Source: Paraglaciecola hydrolytica (GTDB lineage Bacteria; Pseudomonadota; Gammaproteobacteria; Enterobacterales; Alteromonadaceae). Taken from it: DNA of 64,000 bases. The stretch is taken from positions 634,665 through 698,664 of the forward strand of contig NZ_LSNE01000005.1 of NCBI RefSeq assembly GCF_001565895.1, in the 5' to 3' direction. The notes beneath the pieces are model-generated. The model saw only the letters and a program-made list of their open reading frames with translations. It did no database searches and was not told the origin of the DNA. Below are positions 33,390 through 44,793 of the stretch, one piece after another; within the stretch, counting starts at the first letter, position 1; every line of letters starts with the position of its first letter. Made by a program: the position numbers and the translations under genes.

Positions 33390-33897
33390 CCTTATCGTCA
33401 TGACAGGTTTGCCTGCCGTGAGTTACGCCGGTAAAGAAGATTTTTCTAAAACCATTGAAATTGCTTCTCAGCAATCTTTTCTTGATCGTATCGCTAAACG
33501 TTCGGTTTATCGCGGTAACGTATTAATTACACAAGGTACCTTAGAGCTTAAAGCAGAAGAAATGCAAATTGATGCCAGCAATGGTGCAGACAGAGAAGTA
33601 TTTGTCGCCACTGGTACGCCAGCACAATATTCACAGCAACAAGAAAATGGCACTATGGTGCACGCCAGAGCCAATAAAATCGAATATCATCGCGAAACCC
33701 GTACCTTATCACTCGAAGGTAATGCCGAAGTGGAGCAAAATAGTAGCAGTGTTAAAGGCAACTCAATTGTATTTAATATGGAACTCGAACAAATTATGGC
33801 CCAAGGGCAAAATCAAGGTGATGGTCGAGTGATCACGATTTTACAGCCAGAAAACAAAAAACCTCAAAGCGCCAATACACAGGATGATCAACCTTAA
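33352..33897 (+). CDS. lptA: Periplasmic LPS-bridge protein LptA
   Basis: 181 residues with a signal peptide ([26 protein letters not shown]) and the OstA-like jellyroll: [21 protein letters not shown] and [24 protein letters not shown]. It forms the periplasmic LPS bridge. The start lies within lptC, and the stop overlaps the lptB ATG by one base. Confidence 0.94.
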   Translation: MSKPCFNLLLGISLIVMTGLPAVSYAGKEDFSKTIEIASQQSFLDRIAKRSVYRGNVLITQGTLELKAEEMQIDASNGADREVFVATGTPAQYSQQQENGTMVHARANKIEYHRETRTLSLEGNAEVEQNSSSVKGNSIVFNMELEQIMAQGQNQGDGRVITILQPENKKPQSANTQDDQP

Positions 33898-34622
33898 TGG
33901 CCTTACTTAAAGCCACCAATTTAGCCAAATCCTATAAATCTAGACAAGTCGTGCGTGATGTCAGTTTGGAAGTATCTTCAGGCCAGATAGTAGGTCTACT
34001 TGGGCCTAATGGCGCGGGTAAAACCACCACCTTTTATATGATTGTTGGTTTAGTGCCTTTAGACAAAGGCAGTATCTTTATTGATCAGCAAGAGCTGACT
34101 TTGCAGCCAATGCATATCAGAGCAAGACAAGGTATAGGTTATTTGCCACAAGAAGCGTCTATCTTTAGAAAACTGACTGTCTACCAAAATTTAATGGCCA
34201 TACTGCAAACCCGTAAAGAGCTCTCAACAGAGCAGCGTGAGTTGCAGGCTGATGCCTTGTTAGATGAATTTAATATCAACCATATTCGTAATAGTTTGGG
34301 CATGAGTTTATCCGGCGGTGAACGCAGACGAGTAGAGATTGCCAGAGCCTTAGCAGCCGAGCCAAAATTTATTTTATTGGATGAACCTTTTGCTGGAGTT
34401 GATCCCATATCAGTCAACGATATCAAAAAGATCATTCAGCATTTACGCGATCGTGGTATAGGTGTTTTAATCACCGACCATAACGTGCGCGAAACTTTAG
34501 ATGTCTGTGAAAAGGCTTATATTGTCAGCCACGGCGAGCTTATCGCCGCCGGCACAGCTCAGGAAGTTTTAAACGATCAACGTGTAAGAGATGTATACCT
34601 AGGTGAGCAATTCAGGCTATAG
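33897..34622 (+). CDS. lptB: LPS export ABC ATPase LptB
   Basis: 241 residues. Walker A in [16 protein letters not shown], signature [15 protein letters not shown], Walker B in [16 protein letters not shown] and switch His in [11 protein letters not shown]. It energises LPS extraction with LptFG. 69 bp separate it from rpoN. Confidence 0.97.
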   Translation: MALLKATNLAKSYKSRQVVRDVSLEVSSGQIVGLLGPNGAGKTTTFYMIVGLVPLDKGSIFIDQQELTLQPMHIRARQGIGYLPQEASIFRKLTVYQNLMAILQTRKELSTEQRELQADALLDEFNINHIRNSLGMSLSGGERRRVEIARALAAEPKFILLDEPFAGVDPISVNDIKKIIQHLRDRGIGVLITDHNVRETLDVCEKAYIVSHGELIAAGTAQEVLNDQRVRDVYLGEQFRL

Positions 34623-34691
34623 TTAGACCCTGACTCAACATGATATTTCGCACGGTTAAACTAACCACAACGGACTAAGCATAAGAAGTAC

Positions 34692-36173
34692 ATGAAACCC
34701 TCTTTACAGTTAAGATTTAGCCAACAACTCACCATGACGCCTCAGTTGCAGCAAGCGATTAGGCTATTGCAACTTTCTACTTTGGATTTACAACAGGAAA
34801 TTCAGGAAGCACTGGATTCCAACCCTTTATTAGAAATTACCGATCCTTTTGAAACCGCTAGCGGTGATAGCGCCTTAGAAACCAATTTTAGCTCTGATGG
34901 TTCAAACGACCGAATAGAAGTTGATGCGGCGACCATAGAAACCGGTGATGCCTTACAAAATAATGACATCCCTGAAGACTTGCCTTTAGACAGTACTTGG
35001 GATGAATACATTAGCGCTTCATCTGCTCCCTCAATGAGCTCAGGCAGTGTCAGCGTGGATGACGATCAAGTTTTTCAGGGTGAAACCACCGACAACATTC
35101 AAGATCACTTGTTGTGGCAAATGCGGTTAACTCACTTCAGTGATACCGATATTGCCATTGCTACCGCCATTATTGATTCCATCGACGAATCAGGTTATCT
35201 GACCATCAGTGCCGAAGAAGTACTGGAAAGCATGAACGATGAAGACATCGATCTGGATGAAGTGGAATGTGTGCTCAAACGCATTCAAATGTTTGATCCC
35301 ATTGGTTCAGGTTCACGCAGTCCACAAGAATGTTTGTTGATTCAATTGCGCCAATTTGCCCCCGACACTCCTTGGTTAGAAGAAGCCAAAATGCTGATCA
35401 CCGATTATTGTGATCTCATTGGCAGCAAAGATTATCGCACTCTAATGCGCAAAACCCGTCTTAAAGAAGATGAGCTGCGCGAAGCCATGCGTTTATTGCA
35501 AACCCTTAATCCACGCCCTGGCAGTGCCTTAATTGTCGGGGAGCCAGAGTATGTCATTCCTGATGTTTCGGTGACCAAAAAGAATGGTCGCTGGATGGTT
35601 GAACTTAATCCCGATAGTTTACCCAAACTCAATGTCAATCAGCAATATGCGGCCATGAGTAAGAGCATTAAAAACAGCAGTGACAGCCAGTTTATCCGTT
35701 CTCATTTACAAGAAGCTAAATGGTTTATCAAAAGCGTAGAAAGTCGCAACGAAACCTTACTCAAAGTTTCTAACTGTATCGTGCAGCAACAAATTGGTTT
35801 TTTTGAGCACGGGCCAGAAATGATGAAACCAATGGTGTTAAATGATGTCGCAGAAATGGTGGACATGCATGAATCAACCATTTCGCGGGTAACTACGCAA
35901 AAGTACATGCATACCCCCAGAGGAATATTTGAGCTTAAATACTTCTTTTCGAGCCATGTAGCCACTGATGTCGGCGGTGAATGTTCATCAACCGCGATCA
36001 GGGCCTTGATCAAAAAGTTAGTTGCAGCAGAAAAACCAAGTAAACCTTTGAGTGATAGTAAAATTGCCCAATTGTTGGCCGACCAAGGCATAGTCGTGGC
36101 GCGGCGAACAATAGCAAAATATCGGGAGTCATTGTTGATCCCCCCGTCTAACCAACGTAAGAGTCTTTTATAG
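34692..36173 (+). CDS. rpoN: RNA polymerase sigma-54 factor
   Basis: 493 residues. The Gln-rich N-terminal activator region is clear ([32 protein letters not shown]), followed by an acidic linker, the core-binding domain, the HTH segment, and the C-terminal RpoN box as [10 protein letters not shown]. It directs enhancer-dependent transcription. It starts the rpoN-hpf-ptsN-rapZ-ptsO cluster. Confidence 0.97.
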   Translation: MKPSLQLRFSQQLTMTPQLQQAIRLLQLSTLDLQQEIQEALDSNPLLEITDPFETASGDSALETNFSSDGSNDRIEVDAATIETGDALQNNDIPEDLPLDSTWDEYISASSAPSMSSGSVSVDDDQVFQGETTDNIQDHLLWQMRLTHFSDTDIAIATAIIDSIDESGYLTISAEEVLESMNDEDIDLDEVECVLKRIQMFDPIGSGSRSPQECLLIQLRQFAPDTPWLEEAKMLITDYCDLIGSKDYRTLMRKTRLKEDELREAMRLLQTLNPRPGSALIVGEPEYVIPDVSVTKKNGRWMVELNPDSLPKLNVNQQYAAMSKSIKNSSDSQFIRSHLQEAKWFIKSVESRNETLLKVSNCIVQQQIGFFEHGPEMMKPMVLNDVAEMVDMHESTISRVTTQKYMHTPRGIFELKYFFSSHVATDVGGECSSTAIRALIKKLVAAEKPSKPLSDSKIAQLLADQGIVVARRTIAKYRESLLIPPSNQRKSLL

Positions 36174-36198
36174 GCAAATTAGAAAAGGAAGAGGCGAT

Positions 36199-36486
36199 AT
36201 GCAAATAAACCTAACTGGTCACCATTTAGAAATTACTGATTCATTAAGACAATATGTCGATTCAAAGTTTACCAAACTTGAACGACATTTTGATCACATC
36301 AACAATGTACATGTGATCCTTAACGTCGAAAAACTCAACCAGAAAGCCGAAGCCACTCTCCATCTTAGCGGTGCTGAAGTTTTTGCCAATGCTGAGCATT
36401 TAGATATGTACGCCGCCATTGATGCTTTAATCGATAAACTTGACCGTCAAGTGATTAAGCACAAGGAAAAAGTTAAACGCCATTAA
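36199..36486 (+). CDS. hpf: Ribosome hibernation promoting factor
   Basis: 95 residues, the short HPF type, starting MQINLTGHHLEITDSLRQYVDSKFTKLERHF. It binds the 30S subunit and promotes 100S dimers in stationary phase. AAAAGGAAGAGG precedes the ATG. It follows rpoN by 25 bp. Confidence 0.95.
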   Translation: MQINLTGHHLEITDSLRQYVDSKFTKLERHFDHINNVHVILNVEKLNQKAEATLHLSGAEVFANAEHLDMYAAIDALIDKLDRQVIKHKEKVKRH

Positions 36487-36501
36487 GTGATTGTATAAAT
36501 A

Positions 36502-36945
36502 ATGGAAATCAAAGACATTCTCCAACCTGACTGCACTCTCTGTGCAGTTCAGGGTACCAGTAAAAAGCGGGTTCTCGAATTGATCAGTAATGTGGCGAGT
36601 AAACATATTACTGATATTGATCAGGCGACCATTCTAGCCAGTTTAATGAACCGCGAAAGAATGGGCAGTACAGGAATTGGCAATGGCATTGCCTTGCCCC
36701 ATGGACGACTTAAAGATCTGAAAAACGTTTTAGCCATAGTGCTAACTAACGAAACACCTATCGACTATGACGCCATCGACAAACTGCCAGTTGATATCTT
36801 TTTTGCCATCTTAGTTCCAGAAGACAAAGCTGCTGAGCATCTGGGCACGTTGTCGGCAATTGCGGCTAAATTAACTGACAAAGACACATTGCAACGTATG
36901 CGTGATGCTCATACCGACGAAGAATTGTTTAAGGTCATGAGCTGA
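36502..36945 (+). CDS. ptsN: Nitrogen-PTS enzyme IIA
   Basis: 147 residues; the phosphorylated His is His67 in GIALPHGRL. It receives phosphate from NPr and regulates potassium and nitrogen/carbon balance. Separated from rapZ by a single base. Confidence 0.95.
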   Translation: MEIKDILQPDCTLCAVQGTSKKRVLELISNVASKHITDIDQATILASLMNRERMGSTGIGNGIALPHGRLKDLKNVLAIVLTNETPIDYDAIDKLPVDIFFAILVPEDKAAEHLGTLSAIAAKLTDKDTLQRMRDAHTDEELFKVMS

Positions 36946-36946
36946 C

Positions 36947-37792
36947 ATGAAACTCATTATTATCAGTGGGCGTTCGGGCTCAGGTAAATCTATCGTATTA
37001 AGAGCTTTAGAAGATTTGGGATATTACTGTGTTGATAATATTCCGGTTAATTTGTTACCTACCCTCACCCACACTGTAGTAGATGAATACGATCAGGTTG
37101 CGGTCAGTATTGATGTGCGCAACTTACCCAAAGATCCTAATGAATTAGTAGAAATCCTCGATTATCTGCCATCTACTTGGCACATGACGATCCTGTATCT
37201 AGATGCCAGTGATGATATTTTAGTAAAGCGTTTTAGTGAAACCAGACGTTTACATCCCTTATCCAGACAAAATAAATCCTTGGCAGAAGCCATTCACGCT
37301 GAATCTATATTATTAGCGCCCATTGCTGAACGTGCGGATTTGTATCTTGATACCGATCAACTCTCGGTGCATCAGTTAGCAGAATTAGTACGTGAACGTA
37401 TACTCGGTAAAAAAAGCTCCAGATTAGTGTTAGTCTTTGAATCTTTTGGATTTAAATACGGGATACCCAAAGATGCTGACTACGTATTTGATGCACGTTT
37501 TTTGCCTAATCCCCATTGGGAACCAGATTTAAAACATCTAACTGGCTTAGATATACCAGTGCAAATTTTTCTGGGTTCACAGCCTATTGTGACTAAATTT
37601 ATCTGGCAAATTCAGAATTTAATTTCGACTTGGTTGCCCCATTTAGAGCGTAACAATCGTAGTTACGTAACAGTGGCGATTGGTTGCACAGGTGGGCAGC
37701 ATCGTTCTGTGTATGTAGCCGAAACATTGGCAAAGACCTTTAGCGATTCACATCCCGATGTACAGATTCGTCATAGAACCTTAAATCAATAA
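36947..37792 (+). CDS. rapZ: RNase adapter RapZ
   Basis: 281 residues. Walker A is [19 protein letters not shown] at the start; [20 protein letters not shown] near the end is the conserved C-terminal phosphate-binding segment. In E. coli RapZ guides RNase E to the sRNA GlmZ to control glmS. It lies in its usual place between ptsN and ptsO. Confidence 0.96.
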   Translation: MKLIIISGRSGSGKSIVLRALEDLGYYCVDNIPVNLLPTLTHTVVDEYDQVAVSIDVRNLPKDPNELVEILDYLPSTWHMTILYLDASDDILVKRFSETRRLHPLSRQNKSLAEAIHAESILLAPIAERADLYLDTDQLSVHQLAELVRERILGKKSSRLVLVFESFGFKYGIPKDADYVFDARFLPNPHWEPDLKHLTGLDIPVQIFLGSQPIVTKFIWQIQNLISTWLPHLERNNRSYVTVAIGCTGGQHRSVYVAETLAKTFSDSHPDVQIRHRTLNQ

Positions 37793-37826
37793 ACAGCTTA
37801 TATCTCACTTTTTACTCAGAAGTATT

Positions 37827-38102
37827 ATGAACAAACTTGAAAAAACCTTTGTCATCATTAACAAACTCGGCTTACACGCCAGAGCTGCAACTCAGTTAGT
37901 GCAATTGGCTAATAACTTTTCAGCCACTGTGACATTACATCTGGGTAATAAACAAGCCTCAGCCAATAGTGTATTGGGGTTGATGATGTTAGAAGGTAAT
38001 CAAGGTAAAGAAGTGACGGTGGTCAGTGAAGGTGAGGACGCCGAAGAAGCATTAGCTGCGGTAGAATCTTTAATCGTAGGGCGTTTTAACGAGGCTGAGT
38101 AA
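37827..38102 (+). CDS. ptsO: Nitrogen-PTS phosphocarrier NPr
   Basis: 91 residues, an HPr-like protein with the active His17 in NKLGLHARAATQLVQLAN. It passes phosphate from PtsP to PtsN. Probably the last gene of the rpoN cluster, with a 189-bp gap before mgtE. Confidence 0.95.
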   Translation: MNKLEKTFVIINKLGLHARAATQLVQLANNFSATVTLHLGNKQASANSVLGLMMLEGNQGKEVTVVSEGEDAEEALAAVESLIVGRFNEAE

Positions 38103-38291
38103 TAACTTAAGTGTGACAAGCTCACCCTCTGCAATTCGACTAGCTTGAGTTTGTTTTCAATATTGTCCTAAATTTGTACTGATCGAAAAGCCAGCTTACT
38201 TTAAACTAGCAATACAAAATCAACACATCATTGATTTTTCTGCAATTTTCCCAAATACACAAATCACTTTAAAGGACATCAAGTTAAACCT

Positions 38292-39647
38292 ATGCCAGAT
38301 ACTTTCGAAGCCTTAAGCACCAATCACCAGTTACGCGCAATTAATGATGCGCTCAGTGACGGTGATTTTGTGCTAGTTCAGGCCAAGTTACGCAGTCTAG
38401 CGCCTTGTGATGTTGCCTTATTACTTGAATCCAGTCATAGCCGTATCAGAACTGAAATATGGCAGTTAATTGAACCTGAATTATACAGTGATGTACTGGA
38501 AGAATTATCTGAAGATGTGCGTAACGGCATTATCCGCAATATGTTGCCGGAAAAGTTGGCCGATGCTCTCGAAGAGATGGATACCGATGATCTGGTTGAG
38601 ACCCTAAGCAGTCTGCCAGAAGCGATATCTCAAGATCTATTGGCGTCAATGGATGAACAAGACAGACTGCGTGCACAGCAGGGTTTATCTTACGGCGAAG
38701 AAACCGCCGGTTTTATCATGAACACCGATGCCATTACCTTGCGTCCTGAAATCAGCGTCGAAGTATTTTTACGTTATCTGCGTTTAAAGGGCCAAATTCC
38801 AGAAAATACTGATACTTTTTATGTGGTTGATCGAGAAGATAAACTCATTGGTGGCGTGGCCTTAACTAAGTTAGTCACCGCCGCCGCAGATACCAAAGTC
38901 GATACCCTGATCAAAAGCTCAGAAGCTATTCCGGTGAACATGCCAGACAACGAAGTGGCAAGCCTGTTTGAACGTTATGACTGGTTATCCGCCCCCGTAG
39001 TTGATGAAAATAATCGTCTCGTGGGCCGAATTACCATTGATGATGTAGTAGACATTATCCGTGAAGATGCCGAACACTCGATGATGAGTATGGCCGGTTT
39101 GGATGATGAAGAAGACACCTTCGCCCCTGTGGTTAAAAGTACACAGCGACGCACCATTTGGTTGGGTGTTAATCTGTTTACTGCTTTGATGGCCGCCGCG
39201 GTTAGTGACTTATTTGAAGCCGCTCTGAGTCAATTAGCTGTTCTTGCCATATTAAATACCATAGTGCCAAGTATGGGTGGAGCAGCAGGTAACCAAACCT
39301 TAACCTTGGTTATTCGTGGTATGGCTTTAGGTCATGTGAGTGCTAATAATGCTAGGTGGTTAATCACCAAAGAACTGGCCATCGGCTTTTTGAATGGCAT
39401 CATCTGGTCGATACTGATCGCTTCTGTTATCGCCTTGTGGAAACAAGACTTAATGTTAGGCGCTGTGATCGCCTTTGCTATGTTAATCAATATGATAGCC
39501 GCGGGTTTAGCGGGTGCAACGCTACCAATGATCATGAAAAAATTGAACATAGATCCAGCCTTAGCCGGCAGTGTAATACTCACCACCATTACCGATGTGG
39601 TTGGCATCTTCGCCTTTTTAGGCACAGCCAGTTGGTTGCTGTTATAA
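38292..39647 (+). CDS. mgtE: Magnesium transporter MgtE
   Basis: 451 residues: N-terminal helical-repeat domain (~20-130), two CBS domains (~135-255), plug helix, and a five-helix membrane domain with VPSMGGAAGNQTLTLVIRGM, the conserved selectivity segment. It is a Mg2+-gated channel. The next gene starts immediately after its stop. Confidence 0.96.
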   Translation: MPDTFEALSTNHQLRAINDALSDGDFVLVQAKLRSLAPCDVALLLESSHSRIRTEIWQLIEPELYSDVLEELSEDVRNGIIRNMLPEKLADALEEMDTDDLVETLSSLPEAISQDLLASMDEQDRLRAQQGLSYGEETAGFIMNTDAITLRPEISVEVFLRYLRLKGQIPENTDTFYVVDREDKLIGGVALTKLVTAAADTKVDTLIKSSEAIPVNMPDNEVASLFERYDWLSAPVVDENNRLVGRITIDDVVDIIREDAEHSMMSMAGLDDEEDTFAPVVKSTQRRTIWLGVNLFTALMAAAVSDLFEAALSQLAVLAILNTIVPSMGGAAGNQTLTLVIRGMALGHVSANNARWLITKELAIGFLNGIIWSILIASVIALWKQDLMLGAVIAFAMLINMIAAGLAGATLPMIMKKLNIDPALAGSVILTTITDVVGIFAFLGTASWLLL

Positions 39648-40523
39648 GTGACTAGAGGGCAACTTAGCACTACTAGTTTTACCTTGTTAGCGCTGTTAGC
39701 CTTTGCTGCCAATTCCATACTTTGCCGTTTAGCCCTATCCCTTGAGTCCTTGCCCCCCTTAGATTTTACTGTCATTCGTATTAGTGCCGCAGCACTGACA
39801 TTATGGCTGCTTTTGTTGGCCCGCAATAAAGCTCAACTCAGCAAAATAACTCAATATGGGAGTACGACCGGTGCTGCATATTTATTAGTTTATCTTGTGG
39901 GGTTTTCCTTTGCTTATGTACAGTTGGGCACTGCCAGCGGCGCTTTACTGTTATTTGCTGCTGTGCAATTTACCATGTTATTAGCCAATCGATTATCAGG
40001 GCATCGTCTTAACACCATAGAAACCATGGGCGTAGTCATTTCATTAATTGGTTTTGTCTATTTTGTTTTTCCACAACTGAATGCATCAGATACGCTGAGC
40101 TGTATTTCAATGATATTAGCTGGCATTGCATGGGGACTTTATAGTCTGACAGGTGCCCGTTCGGTAGCCCCCTTAGAAGATACCGCCAGTAATTTTATCC
40201 GTTTAGTACCCTTCGCATTCATCGGCATGGTCATCATTTATTTACAGGGCGAGTTCAACTACCGTTTATCTGGGGTAATGTATGCTGTTTTGTCTGGCGC
40301 CTTAGCATCGGGCTTAGGTTATGCCTTGTGGTATCTGGTGCTACCTAAACTCCCTAGTAGCCTTGCGGCGGTCTGTCAATTGTCGGTGCCAATTTGGGCG
40401 GCTTTAGGTGGATTATGGTTAGTAGATGAGGCACTCACCCTGCATCTAATATTGTCAGCTGCTTTAGTCTTAGGTGGAATAGCAGTGGTGATATTGTCAC
40501 GATTTAATAAAGATATTTCATAA
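39648..40523 (+). CDS. DMT-family (EamA) transporter
   Basis: 291 residues from a GTG that follows the mgtE TAA without a gap. Ten predicted membrane helices in two EamA halves; LPPLDFTVIRISAAALTLW is typical of the first half. Probable metabolite exporter; substrate unknown. Position suggests coupling with mgtE. Confidence 0.85.
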   Translation: MTRGQLSTTSFTLLALLAFAANSILCRLALSLESLPPLDFTVIRISAAALTLWLLLLARNKAQLSKITQYGSTTGAAYLLVYLVGFSFAYVQLGTASGALLLFAAVQFTMLLANRLSGHRLNTIETMGVVISLIGFVYFVFPQLNASDTLSCISMILAGIAWGLYSLTGARSVAPLEDTASNFIRLVPFAFIGMVIIYLQGEFNYRLSGVMYAVLSGALASGLGYALWYLVLPKLPSSLAAVCQLSVPIWAALGGLWLVDEALTLHLILSAALVLGGIAVVILSRFNKDIS

Positions 40524-40578
40524 TTTGGCTAGTCTACAAGCCATGTTATTTTCAATTTTTAGGCCTCGAGTATCAACA

Positions 40579-41310
40579 ATGAACAAATTTTTATGTGTAT
40601 TAGTTATTCCCTTTTTGACTGCCTGCAGTAGTTCAAAACAGGCAACAGTAGCCGAGTTTAGTGCGGTTCCCCAATCAGCAATGCAACAGCTAAACAATAG
40701 TCATTTTGATCGTTTTGTGGTGAGTCATCCCGAGGTTTTCAGCCGCTATAATAAAGTCATTTTTTTTCCCATGCAGTTTGACCGCCTCACCGTAGATTCA
40801 AATGCCGATAAAGATTTAAGAAATAGCTGGTATGACTCGTCGTGGGATGAAATGGACAGTATCTGCCAATATTTTGATGATTTTGCACAAAAAATATTTA
40901 ATGAACGTGCAGGTTTCAGTACGACATTGCAAGGCGGAAAAGATGTGTTGGCGGTGGAATTCCGCTTAAAAAACTTTATGCCTTACAACAAACGCTACAA
41001 AGACAATAATCTCGGCACCGTAGGCGTGAGTTCAGATGAAAAGGGTATTGGCACAGTGACTTTTCAGGCCGTAATTGCTGACTCACAATCAGGTGAGTTG
41101 CTGGCGGTAATAGAAGACGGCATGGAAGTGAACACCGGAAATATAGCAATCAATGGGAATTTAAACTTGCAGGTTGATAGCAACAATAAAACCTCGCAAA
41201 ATCAGGCATGGCGTAAAGTATTTAAACGTTGGGTTGAATATTTACATGACGATCTGAGTAGTTTGCAGTCAAGTTCGTTGGCGCAAATGCAAGCACAAGG
41301 TTCTGATTAA
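40579..41310 (+). CDS. DUF3313-like lipoprotein
   Basis: 243 residues from the ATG at 40579, chosen because it gives a proper lipoprotein signal (MNKFLCVLVIPFLTAC, Cys16); the longer frame from 40525 would add 18 residues of no use. The mature part (YNKVIFFPMQFDRLTVD, VEFRLKNFMPYNKRYKDN) resembles DUF3313 lipoproteins, of unknown role. No neighbour suggests function. A terminator follows. Confidence 0.65.
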   Translation: MNKFLCVLVIPFLTACSSSKQATVAEFSAVPQSAMQQLNNSHFDRFVVSHPEVFSRYNKVIFFPMQFDRLTVDSNADKDLRNSWYDSSWDEMDSICQYFDDFAQKIFNERAGFSTTLQGGKDVLAVEFRLKNFMPYNKRYKDNNLGTVGVSSDEKGIGTVTFQAVIADSQSGELLAVIEDGMEVNTGNIAINGNLNLQVDSNNKTSQNQAWRKVFKRWVEYLHDDLSSLQSSSLAQMQAQGSD

Positions 41311-41341
41311 ACATCTCAGAATTAACCCGACTTAAAACCAC

Positions 41342-41364
41342 AGAGCCACTCATGTGGCTCTTTT
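41342..41364. terminator. Terminator between the lipoprotein gene and galK
   Basis: AGAGCCAC, loop TCAT, GTGGCTCT, then TTT. It lies between convergent genes. Confidence 0.8.
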
Positions 41365-41380
41365 AGCGTTAACTTAACCC

Positions 41381-42544
41381 TTACAATTCGCCTGCGCCAT
41401 TACTCGCCTTACAAATATAAATATCTTCTTTAATACCCGTTTTGGCCTGATAGTGCTGAGCAACAAGCTGTTTGGCGCCATCCACTAAAGCATGGGGCAT
41501 CAGCGCCACAATACAGCCACCAAAACCACCACCCGTCATACGTACACCGCCTTGCTCAGCTAAATATTCACTGAGTAACTCAACGATATAGTCGATAGGT
41601 TTTACAGTAATTTCAAAATCATCACGCATAGATACATGGGAATCGGCCATCAATGTTGACAGTGTTTTAATATCATTATTACGCAGTGCATCAGCCGCTA
41701 ACAAGGTACGTTCACTGTCAGATACCACATGATGGGCGCGGCGATAAACCACTTCAGGCAATAATGATTTTTTATTTTGTAGCTCAGTTAAACTGATATC
41801 ACGCAAGGCTTTAATACCAAGAATATCAGCGGCCTGTTCACATTGTTTACGTCTGGTATTGTATTCACTGTCAACCAAGCCACGTTTTACATTGGAGTTA
41901 ATGATCATGACTGACAAGGACTCAGGCATGGAAATTAACTGGGTATCGTATGAGCGGCAATCCAGTAACAATGCATGATGCTGTGCTCCACAGGCGCTGA
42001 CCATTTGATCCATAATGCCGCAATTACAACCTACAAATTGGTTTTCAGCGGCCTGACCATTGAGCGCTACTTCAGCCTTAGTCATGGGCAAGTTATAAAG
42101 TTGTTGGAAGGTAGTCCCAATAGCCACTTCTAAGGAAGCGGAAGAACTCAAACCAGCACCTTGAGGTACATTACCGGTAATAGCAATGTCAGCACCGGTA
42201 AACTGCATGCCGCGTAATTGTAAATGCTTGACCACACCACGGACGTAATTACTCCACAACTGAGTCGGATGTGACTCAATCTCATCACTAAGGCTAAACT
42301 CGTCTTGCTGGTTTGCATAATCCAAGGCCACGACTCGCACCCTCATGTCAGTTCTGGGGGATGCTGCCACTAGGGTCTGGTAATCAATAGCGCAAGGCAG
42401 CACAAAACCATCGTTGTAATCGGTATGTTCACCAATCAAGTTGACGCGGCCTGGGGCTTGAAAATGGCGAGTAGGCGCCAAACCAAAGATGGTTAAAAAA
42501 GTACGGTTTAGCTCGGCTAAACGAGATTCAGAAATACCGGTCAT
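41381..42544 (-). CDS. galK: Galactokinase
   Basis: 387 residues, a GHMP kinase. The galactose-binding start [21 protein letters not shown], the ATP loop [15 protein letters not shown] and the C-terminal [14 protein letters not shown] are all present. It phosphorylates galactose at C1 (Leloir pathway). It follows galT by 5 bp. The epimerase and mutarotase are not in the window. Confidence 0.97.
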   Translation of the reverse strand: MTGISESRLAELNRTFLTIFGLAPTRHFQAPGRVNLIGEHTDYNDGFVLPCAIDYQTLVAASPRTDMRVRVVALDYANQQDEFSLSDEIESHPTQLWSNYVRGVVKHLQLRGMQFTGADIAITGNVPQGAGLSSSASLEVAIGTTFQQLYNLPMTKAEVALNGQAAENQFVGCNCGIMDQMVSACGAQHHALLLDCRSYDTQLISMPESLSVMIINSNVKRGLVDSEYNTRRKQCEQAADILGIKALRDISLTELQNKKSLLPEVVYRRAHHVVSDSERTLLAADALRNNDIKTLSTLMADSHVSMRDDFEITVKPIDYIVELLSEYLAEQGGVRMTGGGFGGCIVALMPHALVDGAKQLVAQHYQAKTGIKEDIYICKASNGAGEL

Positions 42545-42549
42545 GTGGA

Positions 42550-43617
42550 TTACGCTCTAGTGTTTTTGTTATTGAGGATGTCGTTGTAGTGAACATCACT
42601 CACTTGTTGTAATTTTTCTGCTGCCTGTTCAGGTGTTAAGTCACGCTGTGGTTCAGCCAACATTTCATAACCCACCATAAATTTGCGAACTGTGGCAGAG
42701 CGCAACAAAGGTGGATAAAAATGCGCATGCACTTGCCAATGTTCGGTCTCATCAAGGTTATTTGGAGCCCAATGCCAGCCCATAGAGTAAGGGAAAGAAC
42801 ACTGAAATAAATTGTCGTAGCGGCTGGTTAACTTTTTGATCGCAATAGCCAAATCAGCTTTCTGTTGGGCATTCACATCCACCAAGCGCGCACATTTAAA
42901 CTTGGGTAATAACAAGGTTTCAAATGGCCAGGCTGCCCAATAAGGTACAACTGCGATCCAGTGTTCGGTTTCCACTACAGTGCGGCTACCATCGGCGGAT
43001 TCACGCTGTGCATAATCCAATAGCAAAGCGCTGCCATGTTTAGCAAAATACTTACGTTGATTGGCTTCCGCCTTAGCGACTTCATTAGGAACAAAATCAT
43101 TGGCCCAGACTTGACCATGGGGATGGGGATTTGAGCAGCCCATTGCAGCGCCTTTATTTTCAAAAACCTGCACCCACGCATACTCATTCGATAAGTCAGC
43201 GACTTGCTCTTGCCAAGTTTGAATAACACCTTCCAATTCGGGCAAAGATAATTCAGGCAATGTGAGGTTGTGTGCAGGTGAAAAACAGATTACCCGACTG
43301 GTGCCACGGGCAGCCTGTAAGGTAAATAAGTCATCGTTACTTTGGGCAGAGCTAGGTGTATCTTGCATCAAGGCGGCAAAGTCATTATTAAAAACAAAGG
43401 TGCCACTGTAATCAGGGTTCACTTCACCGTTAATTCGAGTATTACCCGAACATAAATAACATTCAGGATCATGAGCTTGATTAGTATTTACTTGAGGTTT
43501 TTCAACCTGCCCTTGCCAAGGACGTTTAGCACGATGAGGTGAGACCAACACCCATTCATTTAATAAGGGGTTACAACGACGATGAGGATGTTCTGTAGGA
43601 TCAAAAACCATAGTCAC
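42550..43617 (-). CDS. galT: Galactose-1-phosphate uridylyltransferase
   Basis: 355 residues. The active-site motif is [13 protein letters not shown]; zinc-site Cys residues are in [10 protein letters not shown]. The start [37 protein letters not shown] is typical. First gene of galT-galK, divergent from the LacI-family regulator across a 165-bp region with candidate operators. Confidence 0.97.
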   Translation of the reverse strand: MTMVFDPTEHPHRRCNPLLNEWVLVSPHRAKRPWQGQVEKPQVNTNQAHDPECYLCSGNTRINGEVNPDYSGTFVFNNDFAALMQDTPSSAQSNDDLFTLQAARGTSRVICFSPAHNLTLPELSLPELEGVIQTWQEQVADLSNEYAWVQVFENKGAAMGCSNPHPHGQVWANDFVPNEVAKAEANQRKYFAKHGSALLLDYAQRESADGSRTVVETEHWIAVVPYWAAWPFETLLLPKFKCARLVDVNAQQKADLAIAIKKLTSRYDNLFQCSFPYSMGWHWAPNNLDETEHWQVHAHFYPPLLRSATVRKFMVGYEMLAEPQRDLTPEQAAEKLQQVSDVHYNDILNNKNTRA

Positions 43618-43657
43618 TTTACCTGCTCAAAATTGATATTACACTTGATATAACAAA

Positions 43658-43673
43658 GGGTACACGTTTTCCC
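43658..43673. promoter_or_regulatory. Candidate operator for the LacI-family regulator
   Basis: GGGTACACGTTTTCCC is an imperfect palindrome centred on CG, with 6 of 8 pairs matching, as expected of a LacI/GalR-type site. The heptamer CACGTTT within it recurs at 43684-43690 and 43773-43779, just before the regulator's own ATG. These three copies suggest control of both galTK and the regulator. Confidence 0.5.
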
Positions 43674-43782
43674 CAATCAGATCCACGTTTATTGTATGAG
43701 GGTATTTATTGATTTTCATGCCATTACATTATAGGTTGTTACGCATGTATAGGATTATTAATAATCAGGTTTCACGTTTACC

Positions 43783-44787
43783 ATGACGACCTTAAAAGAT
43801 ATCGCCAAAGCCGCAGGGGTTTCCCATGCCACTGTTTCAAGGGTGGTGAACAATGGGCCAAAGGTTGGCCCCGTTTTGCGCGATAAAATCCATAAGCTCA
43901 TTATAGAAATGGGCTATCGTCCTAATGCCAATGCTAGGGCGTTAGTCACCAATAAAAGCACCACTATTGGGGTAGTCATTCCGGATGTCTCCGACCCTTT
44001 TTTTGCCACGCTAGCTAACGGCATCGACAAGGTCTCGCGCCAACAAAACATGCAGTTACTTATCAGTACCGGTAGCTTAAGTGCTGAATCCGAGCGTGAA
44101 GCGATAAATTTATTACTTGAGAGACGCTGCGAAACCATCGTCATCCACAGTAAAAAAATAGCAGATGACGAACTGATAACACTGTTTAAGGCCCACCCCC
44201 ACTTTGTATTGATTGACCGCTATATCGCAGACATTAAAGATAGATGTGTATGGTTGGATAATAACGAAGGTGGAAAAATTGCCGCTCGGCACTTACTGGC
44301 ATTAAAACACCGGCAATTTGCCTGCATCACCAGTACGTTTGACATTGATGATCCTAAATTACGCCTGGCTGGTTTTGTGGATGAGCTTGCAAAAGCCAAT
44401 ATCACTTTTGATAGTAAAAATTTAGTGAGTGCAGAGCCGACTTTACAAGGAGGCGAAATCGCCGCGCAGACCTTATTGGCTTCTGGTCAAGATTTTAGCG
44501 CTATCTTTGTTTATAACGATGCGATGGCCATTGGCGCTATTTCAACCTTAGAAGACAACGGCTATTCGGTGCCCAAAGATGTATCGATTATCGGTTTTGA
44601 TGATGTACTATTAGCCCGCTATTCCAGACCTAAACTGACTACGCTGCAATACCCCATCGACCTTATGGCGCAACATGCTGCTCAACTGGCCTTACGTAAC
44701 AGCCAAGAGCCGAGAATTGCGACAAATAAGCTAAAATTCATACCTCAACTGATAAAACGAGAATCAACATCGACATATTTTAAGTAG
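43783..44787 (+). CDS. LacI-family transcriptional regulator (GalR-like)
   Basis: 334 residues: N-terminal HTH with hinge (TLKDIAKAAGVSHATVSRVVNNG) and a sugar-binding core (~60-330) with TIGVVIPDVSDPFFA and DVSIIGFDDVLLARYSRP. Divergent from galTK, so galactose is the probable effector, an inference. A short open remnant continues in the same frame after its stop. Confidence 0.9.
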   Translation: MTTLKDIAKAAGVSHATVSRVVNNGPKVGPVLRDKIHKLIIEMGYRPNANARALVTNKSTTIGVVIPDVSDPFFATLANGIDKVSRQQNMQLLISTGSLSAESEREAINLLLERRCETIVIHSKKIADDELITLFKAHPHFVLIDRYIADIKDRCVWLDNNEGGKIAARHLLALKHRQFACITSTFDIDDPKLRLAGFVDELAKANITFDSKNLVSAEPTLQGGEIAAQTLLASGQDFSAIFVYNDAMAIGAISTLEDNGYSVPKDVSIIGFDDVLLARYSRPKLTTLQYPIDLMAQHAAQLALRNSQEPRIATNKLKFIPQLIKRESTSTYFK

Positions 44788-44793
44788 TTTTAG

